In this document: positions 15,952 to 24,600 of the stretch, piece by piece
How positions within the stretch are numbered: the first letter of the stretch is position 1
Layout: every line of letters begins with the position of its first letter
Source: Chloroflexota bacterium
GTDB taxonomy: Bacteria; Chloroflexota; Limnocylindria; Limnocylindrales; CSP1-4
Direction of reading: 5' to 3'
Assembly: GCA_017881905.1 (NCBI GenBank)
Contig: JADGQI010000141.1
Span: 1-46,385 of the forward strand
DNA length: 46,385 nucleotides
The notes under the pieces: model-generated
Told to the model about the DNA's origin: nothing
Seen by the model: the letters and a program-made list of their open reading frames with translations, nothing else
The model's database searches: none
Position numbers and translations under genes: made by a program

Positions 15952-17327
15952 GGTTGGTCCCCGCTCCCGGGCGTCGTCTTCGACCGGCGTCGACGGACCA
16001 GCGCGACCCCGAGGACCACGAGGACGACCGCCACGACGACGAGCAGTCCGAGGCCGACCTGGTCACCGCTCGACGGCGGCGACGGGGCGGACGACGGCGT
16101 CCCGGGAGCCGTGGGGCCCGGGAGTGGTGCCGTCGGTTGGTCGGGTGCGCCGCTCCAGCCCGACGGCAGGGGCCCGACCGGACCGGGACGGGGCCCGACG
16201 GCGGCGGGCGTCTTCGCTCCGAGGTCGTGCAGCCAGCCGGTCTGGAACGTGGCCACGTCCTGACCGATCCCGGCCGTGAACGCCTCGTCGTCGGTCACTC
16301 CGTCGGCATACGACCGGACGAGTTTGACCAACGCATCGCGTCCGAACGTCCGGACGAGGTAGTCGACGGCGGAGACGCTCTCGCCGTACGCCAGGAAGAA
16401 CTGGTCGCGGGTGGTGGGAAACTGTGCGGTCAGGCCGTCGAGCGGGATGATCCCGTCGCCCCGGATGGCATCCTCGACCGCGGATCGCCACGAATCGGTG
16501 TACCCCTCAGACAGGTAGACAGCGAGGCCCTCGTTGAGCCAACGGGGTGGGAAGTGATACGGGTTCTTGACCGCGGTATCGAAGACCAGGTGGGTCAGCT
16601 CGTGCGGGACGACCGTCGAGACCCATGTCGCGTCGATCTCGTCGGGCTTGATCAGCGCGAACATCGTCCGGATGTCCGCGTGCGCCTCGCCCCCGACGTT
16701 CTCGCGGGTCCCCGGACCGAGGGCATCGTAGAAGGCCTTCTCGTCGGAGTAGATGTAGAAGTCCACCGGCTCGGTCTCGGTCACGCCGAGCAGCTTGGCC
16801 GCGTCGTCGATGCCCTTCTCCCCGATGTCGAGGGCGCGCTTGCCGAAGTCCGTCGGACCGTCGTACCAATGGACGCGAACGACCGGACCGGCCACGGTCT
16901 TCCAGTCGAACCGGGTGTCCTTGTAGAGGACCGACGTCGGCTCGCCGAGGCGGACGGTGCCGTCGGCGTCGGTCACCCGCCACTGCGCCGTGAACCGCGT
17001 GTTCGGGACGAGGTGCTCGTCGGCGTCGAGGAGGTCGAAGGTGAGCGTCGTCGGCTGACAGCACGACGGCGGCTTCACCGAGCTCACGAACGGCCCGACG
17101 GTCCCAGGCGTGGTGACCAGCACCTCGACGCGCTTGACCTCGCTGGTCGGGGTGAACGGTTGCTCGAACGTGACCCCTTTGCCGTACTCGGCCGATGCGG
17201 TCGGCGTCCCGAACGCAGGATCCGCCGCCGACGCTGGGCCGGGCACGCCGGGCAGCAGCCAGAGCAAGGACGACGCGAACACGATCCCAAGGACCCAGCC
17301 CGCTCGACCGAGCCGTCGCCCCGGCAT
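15948..17327 (-). CDS. Secreted, membrane-anchored metallopeptidase (peptidase MA-like)
   Basis: A 459-aa exported protein. A signal peptide (WVLGIVFASSLLWLLPGVP...ASA) is followed by a beta-rich region (about 40-160) with a CC pair (PPSCCQPTT). The metallopeptidase domain has the gluzincin motif VVPHELTHLVFDTAV (HExxH variant HELTH) and the distal Glu in PPRWLNEGLAVYLSEGY, the hallmark of the MA-like family. After a Pro/Gly-rich stalk a C-terminal membrane helix ([19 protein letters not shown]) and an RRRR stop-transfer anchor the protein with its active domain outside. The ATG overlaps the solute-binding protein stop (TGATG). Substrate unknown; its neighbours suggest a role in envelope protein turnover. 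Confidence 0.9.
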   Translation of the reverse strand: MPGRRLGRAGWVLGIVFASSLLWLLPGVPGPASAADPAFGTPTASAEYGKGVTFEQPFTPTSEVKRVEVLVTTPGTVGPFVSSVKPPSCCQPTTLTFDLLDADEHLVPNTRFTAQWRVTDADGTVRLGEPTSVLYKDTRFDWKTVAGPVVRVHWYDGPTDFGKRALDIGEKGIDDAAKLLGVTETEPVDFYIYSDEKAFYDALGPGTRENVGGEAHADIRTMFALIKPDEIDATWVSTVVPHELTHLVFDTAVKNPYHFPPRWLNEGLAVYLSEGYTDSWRSAVEDAIRGDGIIPLDGLTAQFPTTRDQFFLAYGESVSAVDYLVRTFGRDALVKLVRSYADGVTDDEAFTAGIGQDVATFQTGWLHDLGAKTPAAVGPRPGPVGPLPSGWSGAPDQPTAPLPGPTAPGTPSSAPSPPSSGDQVGLGLLVVVAVVLVVLGVALVRRRRSKTTPGSGDQP

Positions 17328-18940
17328 CACTTGTTCGCCCAGTCGAGGCCGGCCAGGCGCATGATCCCGAGCCCGCTCTCGGTCGCGCCGAGCAGGCCGT
17401 CGCGCGCCAGGGCATAGCCGTCGCCGTAGGCGAGCGGGACGACGGGGACGTCGCGCTGGACGATCGACTCCGCTCGGTCGTAGGCGGCGCGGACCGCGAT
17501 CGGGTCGGTCGCAGCGGCGGCGTCGGCGATGGCCTGGTCGAACTCGGGCGACTCCCATCGACCGTAATCGTTGGTGCTGCCCTTGCTCAGCAGGAGGCCC
17601 AGGAAGTCGTTCGGGCCCGGATAGTCGGCGACCCAGCCGAGGGACCAGAAGGCGGGCGGATCGGTCCCGAGCCGATGGAAGTAGTCGTCCCAGGTCTCGG
17701 ACTTGAGGTGGATGCCGAGCTCCCGCTCGAGATCGGCGATGACGGCCTGATCGTAGCCTGAACCATTGACCAGGGTGACCTCCGGGAACCCGGCTCCGCC
17801 GGGGAACCCCGCCGCCGCGAGGGCTGACCGGGCGGCCTCGGGATCGTGCTTCGGGCTGAAGTCCTTGTCGCTCCGTCCAGGGATCCCGGGAGGGACCATG
17901 CTCGTGGCCGGGGTCGAGCTCGCGCCGTCGGCCAAGGCGACGATCCGCTTCCAGTCGACGGCCCAGGCGAATGCCTGGCGGACGCGCACATCGTCGAACG
18001 GCGGCTTGCTTGCGTCGAACCCGAAGTAGGTCAGACCGGCCGAGGGGACCGTTCGCAGGGCCGGCCCCAACGCCTTGTCGTAGCGGATCCAGTTGGCGTC
18101 GTAATCCCCGATCGGGGCGTAGTCGATGTCGCCGTCCTCGAAGGCCTGGACGGGGCTCCGACCGCCGAGGCTCGTGATGAGGTGGACGGTCCCGATCGCG
18201 GGCTTGCCCGCCCAGTAGCGGTCGTTGGCCGTCAGGGTCAGCTCGGTCGCGGTCTGATCGCTCAGCCGGTAGGCACCGCTCCCGACGAAGCCGTCGCCGG
18301 GCTGGATCGCATCGGCCCCGGCGCCGAGGCTCGGCGGGACCACCGCGAACGTCGGGCCGGAGGCGATCGCCGGGAAGTCGGTGGCCGGTCGGCTCAGCCG
18401 GACTTCGACGTCGTTGCCGCTAGCCGTCAGCCCCACGCTCGATGGATCCGTCGACCTGCCGTGAAGGTAGGCGTCGGCACCGGCGACGTCCGACATCAGC
18501 GACGCGAGCGGAGACGGGCGCTTCGGATCGATGATCCGAAGCCAGCTCCGGACCACATCGGCCCCGGTCAGGGGCGTGCCGTCGGAGAAGGTCAGACCAT
18601 CGCGAAGATGGAAGACGATCCGGCGTCCGCCGTCGAGGACGTCCCATGACTCCGCGAGCGCGGGACGAAGGACCAGTCCAGGGTCGAACGCGGTCAGGCT
18701 CTCGTACAGCTGGGAGCCGACCACCGCGCTGGCGATGTCGCCCTGGAGCGCGGGATCCAGGTCGGCCGGCGTGCCGACGAGGATCTTGACGTCATCCCTT
18801 GCTGCGGCCGCGACCGCCGACGGTCCACCGGCCGGACCCGGCCCAGTGCCGACGACGAGGCCGAGCAGGACGGCAGCGGCCAGTGGCCCGAGGCGCCTGA
18901 CCGTGGAGCGGCGAATGAGGCGGCCCCCCTGGCGGCGCAT
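17327..18940 (-). CDS. ABC transporter substrate-binding protein, family 5 (peptide/nickel type)
   Basis: Periplasmic or cell-wall binding protein of 537 aa with a signal sequence (LGPLAAAVLLGLVVGTGPG; no clear lipobox Cys). Family 5 landmarks are DLDPALQGDIASAVVGSQLYESLTAFD, RPALAESWDVLDGGRRIVFHLRDGLTFSDGTPLTGADVV, GSGAYRLSDQ, YFGFDASKPPFDDVRVRQAFAWAVDWKRI and GWVADYPGPNDFLGLLLSKGSTND (here given in stretches of the protein). Such proteins feed oligopeptides or other small molecules to DppBCDF-like permeases, yet no permease or ATPase gene lies in the window. It may serve a distant transporter or act as a sensor or chaperone. It heads a run of genes that overlap or nearly abut. Confidence 0.9.
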   Translation of the reverse strand: MRRQGGRLIRRSTVRRLGPLAAAVLLGLVVGTGPGPAGGPSAVAAAARDDVKILVGTPADLDPALQGDIASAVVGSQLYESLTAFDPGLVLRPALAESWDVLDGGRRIVFHLRDGLTFSDGTPLTGADVVRSWLRIIDPKRPSPLASLMSDVAGADAYLHGRSTDPSSVGLTASGNDVEVRLSRPATDFPAIASGPTFAVVPPSLGAGADAIQPGDGFVGSGAYRLSDQTATELTLTANDRYWAGKPAIGTVHLITSLGGRSPVQAFEDGDIDYAPIGDYDANWIRYDKALGPALRTVPSAGLTYFGFDASKPPFDDVRVRQAFAWAVDWKRIVALADGASSTPATSMVPPGIPGRSDKDFSPKHDPEAARSALAAAGFPGGAGFPEVTLVNGSGYDQAVIADLERELGIHLKSETWDDYFHRLGTDPPAFWSLGWVADYPGPNDFLGLLLSKGSTNDYGRWESPEFDQAIADAAAATDPIAVRAAYDRAESIVQRDVPVVPLAYGDGYALARDGLLGATESGLGIMRLAGLDWANK

Positions 18941-18958
18941 GGCCCGGAGTGTAGCCCG

Positions 18959-19957
18959 TCAGGCTCCCATGGGCCCGGGGGCGCCCTCCGAAACGACGAT
19001 CAGGTCCTGCCGACGGCCGAACCGGTCGACCAGCCGGTAGAAAGCTCGCTTATCGAGGCGGCTTCGCTCGTCCGGCCCGAAGCCGTCGTCGTTCGGCCGG
19101 TCGTGACGGACGAGCGGCAGGTCGACGAGTCGGATGGCGCGCCGAGAAGCGGTCCCCTCCCCCGCATCGCGCAGGACGAGACTCCACCACGCCTCGAGGT
19201 GCCGTCCCGTTCGGAACGCCGCGTCGAGCGGTCCTCGCGCGAGCACGTCCTCCCGCCGGAAGGCGAGCACGCCCCCGTCGACCGCCGTGACATCCCCCGG
19301 AGGCGCCGCCGTGAAGCGTCTGAGGTCGGTCGTGGTGCTGCCCCAGGCACCCGCCACCGCGACGGTCGGATCGTCGAGCGCGCGGATCAGCGGCGAGACG
19401 GCGTCTCCGACCGGCTCGACCCGGGCGTCCAGCAGGATCACGACGGCGGCTCGAGCCCGGCGCACGCCCGCATTGAAGGAGCCCGCTTCACCGAGCCGAG
19501 TCGCTATCCAGACGCATTCGGGATCGATCCCGCCGATGGGACCGAGGCCGGGACTCGACGGATCCTCGAGTCGCCCGGACTGCGACCGGGACGGCGCATC
19601 GGCGACGACGACCGTCTGCGTGCCAGCAGGAGCGTGCGCGCGTAGGCCGGCGAGCGCCCGGTCGACATCGTCGGGATGATCGGTCGCCCGGAGGATCACC
19701 GTCGCGCCGACGGTCGCGGGTTCTCCAAGCCGCGACGGTACCGACGTGCTGGCTCCGTAACGGACCCGTCCCGACTCGACCACGTCGGCCGGAGTGGCAC
19801 GCGACAGCCGGAAGCTCGTCCCAGCGTCGACGACCTTCCAGCCCGCACCTTCGATCCCCGCCCGCAACCGGTCCGCCTCGTCCCAGTCGGCGACTGCCCG
19901 GGCCGCCGCTCGCGCCTCGGCCATCTCCTGGATCTCGGTCGGCACCGCATCGCTCAC
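18959..19957 (-). CDS. Fusion of a CysRS C-terminal helical domain with a GT2-like domain
   Basis: 332 aa with GTG start. Residues 1-46 (AEARAAARAVADWDEADRLR, then GIEGAGWKVVDAG) copy the C-terminal helical hairpin of cysteinyl-tRNA synthetase. The rest looks like a family 2 glycosyltransferase: ATVILRATDHPDDVDRALAG, GSFNAGVRRARAAVVILLDARVEP (position of the DxD, here DAR), TAVDGGVLAFRREDVLARGP, EAWWSLVLRDAG and a basic tail KRAFYRLVDRFGRRQDLIV. The incomplete metal motif suggests altered or lost catalysis. No membrane segment is seen. It lies 18 bp upstream of the solute-binding protein gene. The fusion is seen in one uninterrupted frame; the function is unknown. Confidence 0.75.
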   Translation of the reverse strand: MSDAVPTEIQEMAEARAAARAVADWDEADRLRAGIEGAGWKVVDAGTSFRLSRATPADVVESGRVRYGASTSVPSRLGEPATVGATVILRATDHPDDVDRALAGLRAHAPAGTQTVVVADAPSRSQSGRLEDPSSPGLGPIGGIDPECVWIATRLGEAGSFNAGVRRARAAVVILLDARVEPVGDAVSPLIRALDDPTVAVAGAWGSTTTDLRRFTAAPPGDVTAVDGGVLAFRREDVLARGPLDAAFRTGRHLEAWWSLVLRDAGEGTASRRAIRLVDLPLVRHDRPNDDGFGPDERSRLDKRAFYRLVDRFGRRQDLIVVSEGAPGPMGA

Positions 19958-20187
19958 GATCCAAGGCTAGCAGTCGAGGCGGCCAGCGAGGTCGCGTCGG
20001 GGTGGGGCGTCCGTGCACCGCCTTATCGGGACCGTGTCGCCGGACGAGGTCCCACGGGATGGACACTCGCGCTATCGTCGTCGCACCAGGACCGGACGAC
20101 GTTGTGCCCGCTCGTCGCCACCTGGCGCCAGCGAGCGGTCGGGACCCACCCGAGCACCGCCGAGCAAGGTTGGGAGGGTCTTCTGTC

Positions 20188-20469
20188 GTGTGCGTCATCC
20201 TGAGCGCGGCCATCCTTGGACCGCGCGCCGTGGCCATCATCTGGTGGCTGCTCGATCCGGCCCGTTGGAGCACGGCATTCAACAACGGCCTGTTCGCGAT
20301 CCTGGGCTTCCTGTTCCTGCCCTGGACGACGCTCGCCTACGTCCTGGTGTCGTCCCCGACGGGGATCACCGGGTTCGGGATCGTCGTGGTCATCATCGGC
20401 CTGTTCATCGATATCGGGACGTACGGCTCGAGCGCCTACACCCGGAAGGACGACCTCGGCTTCCGCTGA
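20188..20469 (+). CDS. Small three-helix membrane protein
   Basis: A 93-aa protein of unknown function. It has three hydrophobic segments (ILGPRAVAIIWWLL; GLFAILGFLFLPWTTLAYVLV; FGIVVVIIGLFIDIGTY) and a basic C-terminus (TRKDDLGFR). The pattern LPWTTLAYxL followed by a last helix with IDIG is common to short uncharacterised membrane proteins of Actinobacteria and Chloroflexota. The GTG at 20188 is selected because GGGAGGG lies 9 nt upstream and the sequence before it has no protein-like character. The gene diverges from the CysS-GT fusion and converges on the PH-domain protein. Confidence 0.7.
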   Translation: MCVILSAAILGPRAVAIIWWLLDPARWSTAFNNGLFAILGFLFLPWTTLAYVLVSSPTGITGFGIVVVIIGLFIDIGTYGSSAYTRKDDLGFR

Positions 20470-20491
20470 TCGTCACCGGCCCGCGCATCAC

Positions 20492-20517
20492 GCGAGGATC
20501 CTGCGAGGGGTCCTCGC
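20492..20517. terminator. Shared hairpin between convergent genes
   Basis: The inverted repeat GCGAGGA / TCCTCGC with a 12-nt loop lies in the 60-bp gap between the convergent genes ending at 20469 (+) and 20530 (-). It could end transcripts from both sides. There is no T-run on either strand, so function is uncertain. Confidence 0.4.
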
Positions 20518-20529
20518 TTCGCGTCCCGG

Positions 20530-21222
20530 CTACATCCGGGCGAGGAGCTCCGCCTTCTTCGCCTCGTAGTCCTCGGGCGTGATGGCACCCCGGTCACGCA
20601 GATCTGCCAGGCGGACCAGGGCGTCCGCCGCGTCGGTCGCGGTCGCGGTCGCGGTGGCCAGGGCCGGCGCAGCGGCGGCGGTCGCGACCTGCGCCGGGGC
20701 CGTCGGCCGCACATCGGCAGCCTTCGCCAGCTCCATCTTGTGGGTCAGGATGGCGTTGCGGAAATCCTCGGGCTTCGTGATCGTCTTGAAGTGGTCCGAG
20801 CCGGCCGCGCCCGATTGCGTGTAGATCGCCAGGTCGCCGTAGTGGAGCGACTTGCCGAGGAGTCCGACCCTCGACTGGACGTCGCTGATCGAGGCGAGCA
20901 GCGTCGCCGACGAGCGCCGGGAGATGAACCCCTCCTCGCGGACGACGCGCAGGTTGGTGACCGCGAACTCTGCGGTCCGCCAGACGATGACGTTGTAGAC
21001 GATCCAGCCGACGGCGGCCACGACGAGCCCGAGGCGGACGAGGTCGAGCAGGTTCCCCACGGCGCCGACGATCCCATCGCCGTTCGGTGAGATCCAGCCG
21101 ACGACGTAGGCGGCGATGAGCATGAGGATGGCCCACGCCGAGTCGCGCAGCGGAGCCATCCAGTGCTTCTCGGAGCTGAAGACGATCGCCTCATCAGCGA
21201 TGAGGTTCTGGGCGACGGGCAT
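20530..21222 (-). CDS. Membrane PH-domain (bPH2/YdbS-like) protein with C-terminal SHOCT domain
   Basis: 230 aa. Two N-terminal membrane helices (DSAWAILMLIAAYVVGWI; LVRLGLVVAAVGWIVYNVIVW) lead into a bacterial PH-like domain: AEFAVTNLRVVREEGFISRR, SISDVQSRVGLLGKSLHYGDL and SDHFKTITKPEDFRNAI. An Ala/Thr-rich linker precedes a SHOCT segment, LVRLADLRDRGAITPEDYEAKKAELL (about 200-230). SHOCT pieces are short helical hairpins that often sit at the end of membrane or surface proteins and probably mediate oligomerisation. Overall function unknown; YdbS-like proteins are linked to envelope stress and quality control in other bacteria. Confidence 0.87.
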   Translation of the reverse strand: MPVAQNLIADEAIVFSSEKHWMAPLRDSAWAILMLIAAYVVGWISPNGDGIVGAVGNLLDLVRLGLVVAAVGWIVYNVIVWRTAEFAVTNLRVVREEGFISRRSSATLLASISDVQSRVGLLGKSLHYGDLAIYTQSGAAGSDHFKTITKPEDFRNAILTHKMELAKAADVRPTAPAQVATAAAAPALATATATATDAADALVRLADLRDRGAITPEDYEAKKAELLARM

Positions 21223-21376
21223 GACGACAGACTCCTGGACGATGGCGGCGCGAGGGACGGGCGACGTCCGGCGCCGGACACGATGACGCGAAGCGACGGC
21301 TCACGTCGCCCGTAGCGTAGCCCGCACCGCGCCCGCCCGTCGGGCCTCACCGGCGGCCGCGGGGGTCGCTGGCCGG

Positions 21377-22984
21377 CTACCCGCCGAACATCGACGCCGA
21401 CCCGGTCCGTTCGTCGCTGTGGTCCCACACCGTGGTCAACGGATCCCGACGGCCCAGCATCGCCCAGGCGATCGGCGCAGCCACGAGTGTCACGAGACCT
21501 GTGCCAAGCAGCGCCTGACGGAGCGCATCGGTGAACGCCGCGCTGTAGGCGGTCAGATCGTTCGGTGCGATCGTGAGGGCGATCGGACCCATCGCCGGCG
21601 TCCCGATCGCCTTGAGGACATCGGCGAATGCCGCGACCGCCGCGTCCCGCTGGCCTGGATCGGCCGCTCCGAGCGACGACCCGAAGGCGTCGAGCGCGAG
21701 GCGCGTGGTCACGACGGTCAGGACGACGAGACCGATCCGGCTGCCGACCTGGACCGACGCCTGGTTGAGCGCCGCGGCGGTGCCGGGCAGGCCGCGTGGC
21801 ACGCTGGCGAAGATGATCGCCGTCCGCACGGTCGTCGTGATCACGAAGCCGGTCCCGATCAACGCGAACGACAGGGCCATCGCGATGTACGGCGCCTGCG
21901 GGCCGAGGACGAGCGCCGCCACCACGTTGCCCATCCCCACGGCCGCCAGACCGCCCGAGATCAGCGCCCGGGGGCTGTACCGGACGAGCAGCATCCCGGC
22001 GACCGGACCGGCGACGATCAGCGCCACGATGAACGGCGCCGTGGCGACCGTCGCGCCGAGCGTTCCGTAGCGGAGGACGATATTGAAGAACAGCGTCAGC
22101 TGGAAGAGCGGACCGGCCTGCGCGAACCCGATCACCAGCCCGACCGCGACGGCGATGGTGACGGCCCGCCGCTCGACGTGCAGGTGACCGGCCTCAGGTT
22201 CCCCGCCCCGCTTCCGGGCCCAGACCAGGTATCCGGCCGCCATCACCGCTCCGATGCCGATGAGCGCGACGCGGACCGGATCGTTCACCCCGTTGCCGGT
22301 GCCGACGATCCCCGACGTGACGATGACGATGGCGAACGCCCACACGGCAGTCGCCACGACGTACGACCGCTCGTGGCGAAGCATGGCGGGCAAGTCGGGC
22401 GTGCGGGGCGCGGCGATCCACAGGGCGACCGCCGCGGCCGCGGCGGCGACCGCGAATGCCGGCCAGGTCGATCCGCCGGGGCCCAGCAGGGTGACCAGCA
22501 CGGGGGCGAGGGCGACAGCACCTCCGTAGACCGCGTAGACGATCCCGATCGCCGTCGCCCGGGTGATCCCGTGATACATCGTCGCCACCAGCGCGAGCGC
22601 GAACGGCACCACCGCGTTGGCTGCGGCCGTGCCGGCCAGCCGACTCGTCAGGAAGATCGGACCCTCGGTCGCGACCAGCCCGAGCAGGCCGGTGACGACG
22701 AGCAGGGCGAGCGCGCCGAGAAGGATCCCCCGGCGTCCATCGCTGTCGCTGAGGATGCCGCCGACGAAGAGGAGTCCGGCACCGATCAGCGTCGCCAGCA
22801 GGAGCAGGATCTCGACGTCCGGCTCCGACCGGAGCGCCGCCTGGACCGACGGATAGCCTGGTGAGAAGACCGTGGGGTTCAGGCCGGCCGCCCCGATCGC
22901 GGCCGACGCGGCAACCAGCGCCCGGATCGCCCGCGGCTCCGCGGCGAGATCGGTCAGGAAGCTCGGGATCGTCAGGCGCTGCAC
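21377..22984 (-). CDS. MFS transporter (DHA2-like, 14-helix type)
   Basis: 535 aa, GTG start, with 13-14 predicted hydrophobic segments, consistent with the DHA2 drug/H+ antiporter group. The segment GAGLLFVGGILSDSDGRRGILLGALAL contains the conserved loop 2-3 motif (G-x-LSD-x-x-GRR). GTAAANAVVPFALALVATMY and GIVYAVYGGAVALAPVLV fit helices 4-5. The C-terminal half has TTVRTAIIFASVPRGLPGTAAALNQASVQVGSRIG (in part), which matches the late-loop signature of this group. It stands alone between the PH-domain gene (154 nt away) and a lipoprotein gene. Substrate unknown; export of a toxic small molecule is the usual role. Confidence 0.88.
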   Translation of the reverse strand: MQRLTIPSFLTDLAAEPRAIRALVAASAAIGAAGLNPTVFSPGYPSVQAALRSEPDVEILLLLATLIGAGLLFVGGILSDSDGRRGILLGALALLVVTGLLGLVATEGPIFLTSRLAGTAAANAVVPFALALVATMYHGITRATAIGIVYAVYGGAVALAPVLVTLLGPGGSTWPAFAVAAAAAAVALWIAAPRTPDLPAMLRHERSYVVATAVWAFAIVIVTSGIVGTGNGVNDPVRVALIGIGAVMAAGYLVWARKRGGEPEAGHLHVERRAVTIAVAVGLVIGFAQAGPLFQLTLFFNIVLRYGTLGATVATAPFIVALIVAGPVAGMLLVRYSPRALISGGLAAVGMGNVVAALVLGPQAPYIAMALSFALIGTGFVITTTVRTAIIFASVPRGLPGTAAALNQASVQVGSRIGLVVLTVVTTRLALDAFGSSLGAADPGQRDAAVAAFADVLKAIGTPAMGPIALTIAPNDLTAYSAAFTDALRQALLGTGLVTLVAAPIAWAMLGRRDPLTTVWDHSDERTGSASMFGG

Positions 22985-23047
22985 TTGCGGCCGATCGTAG
23001 CAGCCACCCCTGCCTCGCCGGACGTCATTCCGGCGGATCCCCGCGGG

Positions 23048-23461
23048 CTAGGGTCGGTCGAGTCCGACGCTCCAGGCACCGCACTTGGTCGACTTGACGA
23101 CGAGCCGATAGGACGCCGGGAACAGGCCCGTCAGCGCGACGGACGTCTGCGTGGTTCCGCTGCTCGCGTTCGATTCGACCAGGGGCGGCTCACCTTCGAG
23201 GCGGACGGACCAGACACAGCCGGACTTGCCCTTCACCTTCATCGTGAGGGTGTAGTCGCCCGACAGCTCGGTGTCCGGGCTCGTCTTGCCGGCGGTGCCG
23301 GACATCGTGAACGTGTCGACACCGCCGGCCCCGGCGACGCTCGCGCCCGCCGACGGGCCCGGCGCCGTGGGACTGCCGGTCGGGCTCGCGTCGCCCGAGC
23401 CGCAGCCGACGACGATCAGCGCGACGAGCGAGACCACGGTCGCGAGCAGGACGGATCGCAT
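23048..23461 (-). CDS. Putative lipoprotein of unknown function
   Basis: 137 aa. It begins with a lipoprotein signal (LLATVVSLVALIVVGC, lipobox VVGC with Cys20), then a Gly/Ser/Pro linker, then a compact beta-rich domain of about 85 residues (DTFTMSGTAGKTSPDTELSG, TLTMKVKGKSGCVWSVRLEG, GLFPASYRLVVKSTKCGAWSVGL). Two Cys (in SGCVW and TKCGAW) may form a disulphide across the sheet. The domain was not recognised as a named family. It is separated from the secreted phosphodiesterase gene by 80 bp, which contain a terminator-like hairpin. Confidence 0.75.
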   Translation of the reverse strand: MRSVLLATVVSLVALIVVGCGSGDASPTGSPTAPGPSAGASVAGAGGVDTFTMSGTAGKTSPDTELSGDYTLTMKVKGKSGCVWSVRLEGEPPLVESNASSGTTQTSVALTGLFPASYRLVVKSTKCGAWSVGLDRP

Positions 23462-23512
23462 GGACGTCAGCCTACCAGCCAGCCGCCCGAGAGGACCGGC
23501 CGTCGCGTCGAC

Positions 23513-23529
23513 CGTGGTCCCCGACCACG
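23513..23529 (-). terminator. Hairpin after the secreted EEP gene
   Basis: CGTGGTC / GACCACG, a perfect 7-bp stem with a 3-nt CCC loop, lies 13 nt beyond the stop at 23542 on the minus strand. No T-tract follows. Terminator function is plausible only from the position. Confidence 0.35.
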
Positions 23530-23541
23530 CCCCACGGCGAT

Positions 23542-24600
23542 CTAGTGGAGTCGGATCTCCGCAACGAGACCGGCGTGGTCCGAGGTCCACAAGGGGGCGG
23601 TCGCCTCGAAGGGCGCATCGCCAACGAGCTCGATCCTCGCCGCGCGAGCGTCATGCGTGAGCACGAGGTCGATCCGTCTGCCCAAGCTCGAGGACAGATT
23701 CGACAGGGTCTCGTTCTGGCAGCAGGAATATCCTGGGTCGTGGCGGTTGATCCGCCAGGCGTCGTCGAAGAACGAGTGCGTCAGCTTCGCGTAGCTCAGC
23801 GTCGAGCTTCCGTCGGCCGCGGAGTTGAAGTCGCCCGCAGCGATGACCGATCCCCGGCCCCGCGCTGGACCGGCGAGGAACTCCATCGCCTGTGCCTCCT
23901 GGATCGCGGGGTAGGCATCGGTCTCCAGGTGCGTCGTGACGAAACGGAAGCGGTCGCCGGCGAACATGCCGTCGATCGAGGCCCAGCCACGGTCGAAGTC
24001 CAGACCGCCGACCGCCGTGGGCACGATCTGCTGGGCGGCGTAGTGTCCGCTTTGCGGGTTCGAGACCTGGAGACGGCGGCTGTCATCGTTGACGAGGATC
24101 ACGTCGCGGTCGTGGTAGGTCACGAGACACGTTCCGACCGGCCCCGGGCAGAGGAGCAACGGGAGCGGACCGACCGTCAGGTTGTCGGAAACGGAGGCGA
24201 CCGAGTAGTGGAGGCCTCTGGCGGCGAGCTTCTGCAGGACGATCTGTAGGAAGTCGAAGCTCGGTGGTGCACCCGTGCCCGTCACCGTCCAATCCGAGAC
24301 CTCCTGGAGACCGACGAGGTCAGCGCCGCCGGCGTCGATCTCCTTGGCGATCGCCGCGGCGCGCGCGGGGAAGTCCGAGCCGATGACGGTCGCATAGAAG
24401 GCGGCCCCAGCGATGAGGAAGTCCGTGGGTGTCGCTGCCCCGAGCAGCCGGTTGAAGTCCGCCCCGGTGTAGAGGTTCTGGGTCATGACGGTCAGCCCAT
24501 CTCGATGCCTGCCGTGGGCCGTGGCCGGCATGACGACGGCGAAGGTGAGGAGCAGCGCGACGACCACTGCGAGCGGTGTGCGGAAGACAGGTCGGGACAT
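23542..24600 (-). CDS. Secreted endonuclease/exonuclease/phosphatase (EEP) family protein
   Basis: 352 aa with an N-terminal signal peptide (TPLAVVVALLLTFAVVMPATAHG), so the enzyme acts outside the cytoplasm. The DNase I-like fold has all the usual steps: VMTQNLYTGADFN (Asn of site I), ADLVGLQEVSDW (metal Glu), FVTTHLET, VIAAGDFNSAADG (GDFN), GRRIDLVLTH and the C-terminal catalytic SDHAGLVAEI. Such exported members hydrolyse phosphodiesters in nucleic acids, sphingomyelin or phosphoinositides; the substrate here cannot be told. The insert CLVTYHDRDVILVND is common to the secreted subgroup. It lies 200 bp downstream of tRNA-Arg. Confidence 0.9.
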   Translation of the reverse strand: MSRPVFRTPLAVVVALLLTFAVVMPATAHGRHRDGLTVMTQNLYTGADFNRLLGAATPTDFLIAGAAFYATVIGSDFPARAAAIAKEIDAGGADLVGLQEVSDWTVTGTGAPPSFDFLQIVLQKLAARGLHYSVASVSDNLTVGPLPLLLCPGPVGTCLVTYHDRDVILVNDDSRRLQVSNPQSGHYAAQQIVPTAVGGLDFDRGWASIDGMFAGDRFRFVTTHLETDAYPAIQEAQAMEFLAGPARGRGSVIAAGDFNSAADGSSTLSYAKLTHSFFDDAWRINRHDPGYSCCQNETLSNLSSSLGRRIDLVLTHDARAARIELVGDAPFEATAPLWTSDHAGLVAEIRLH

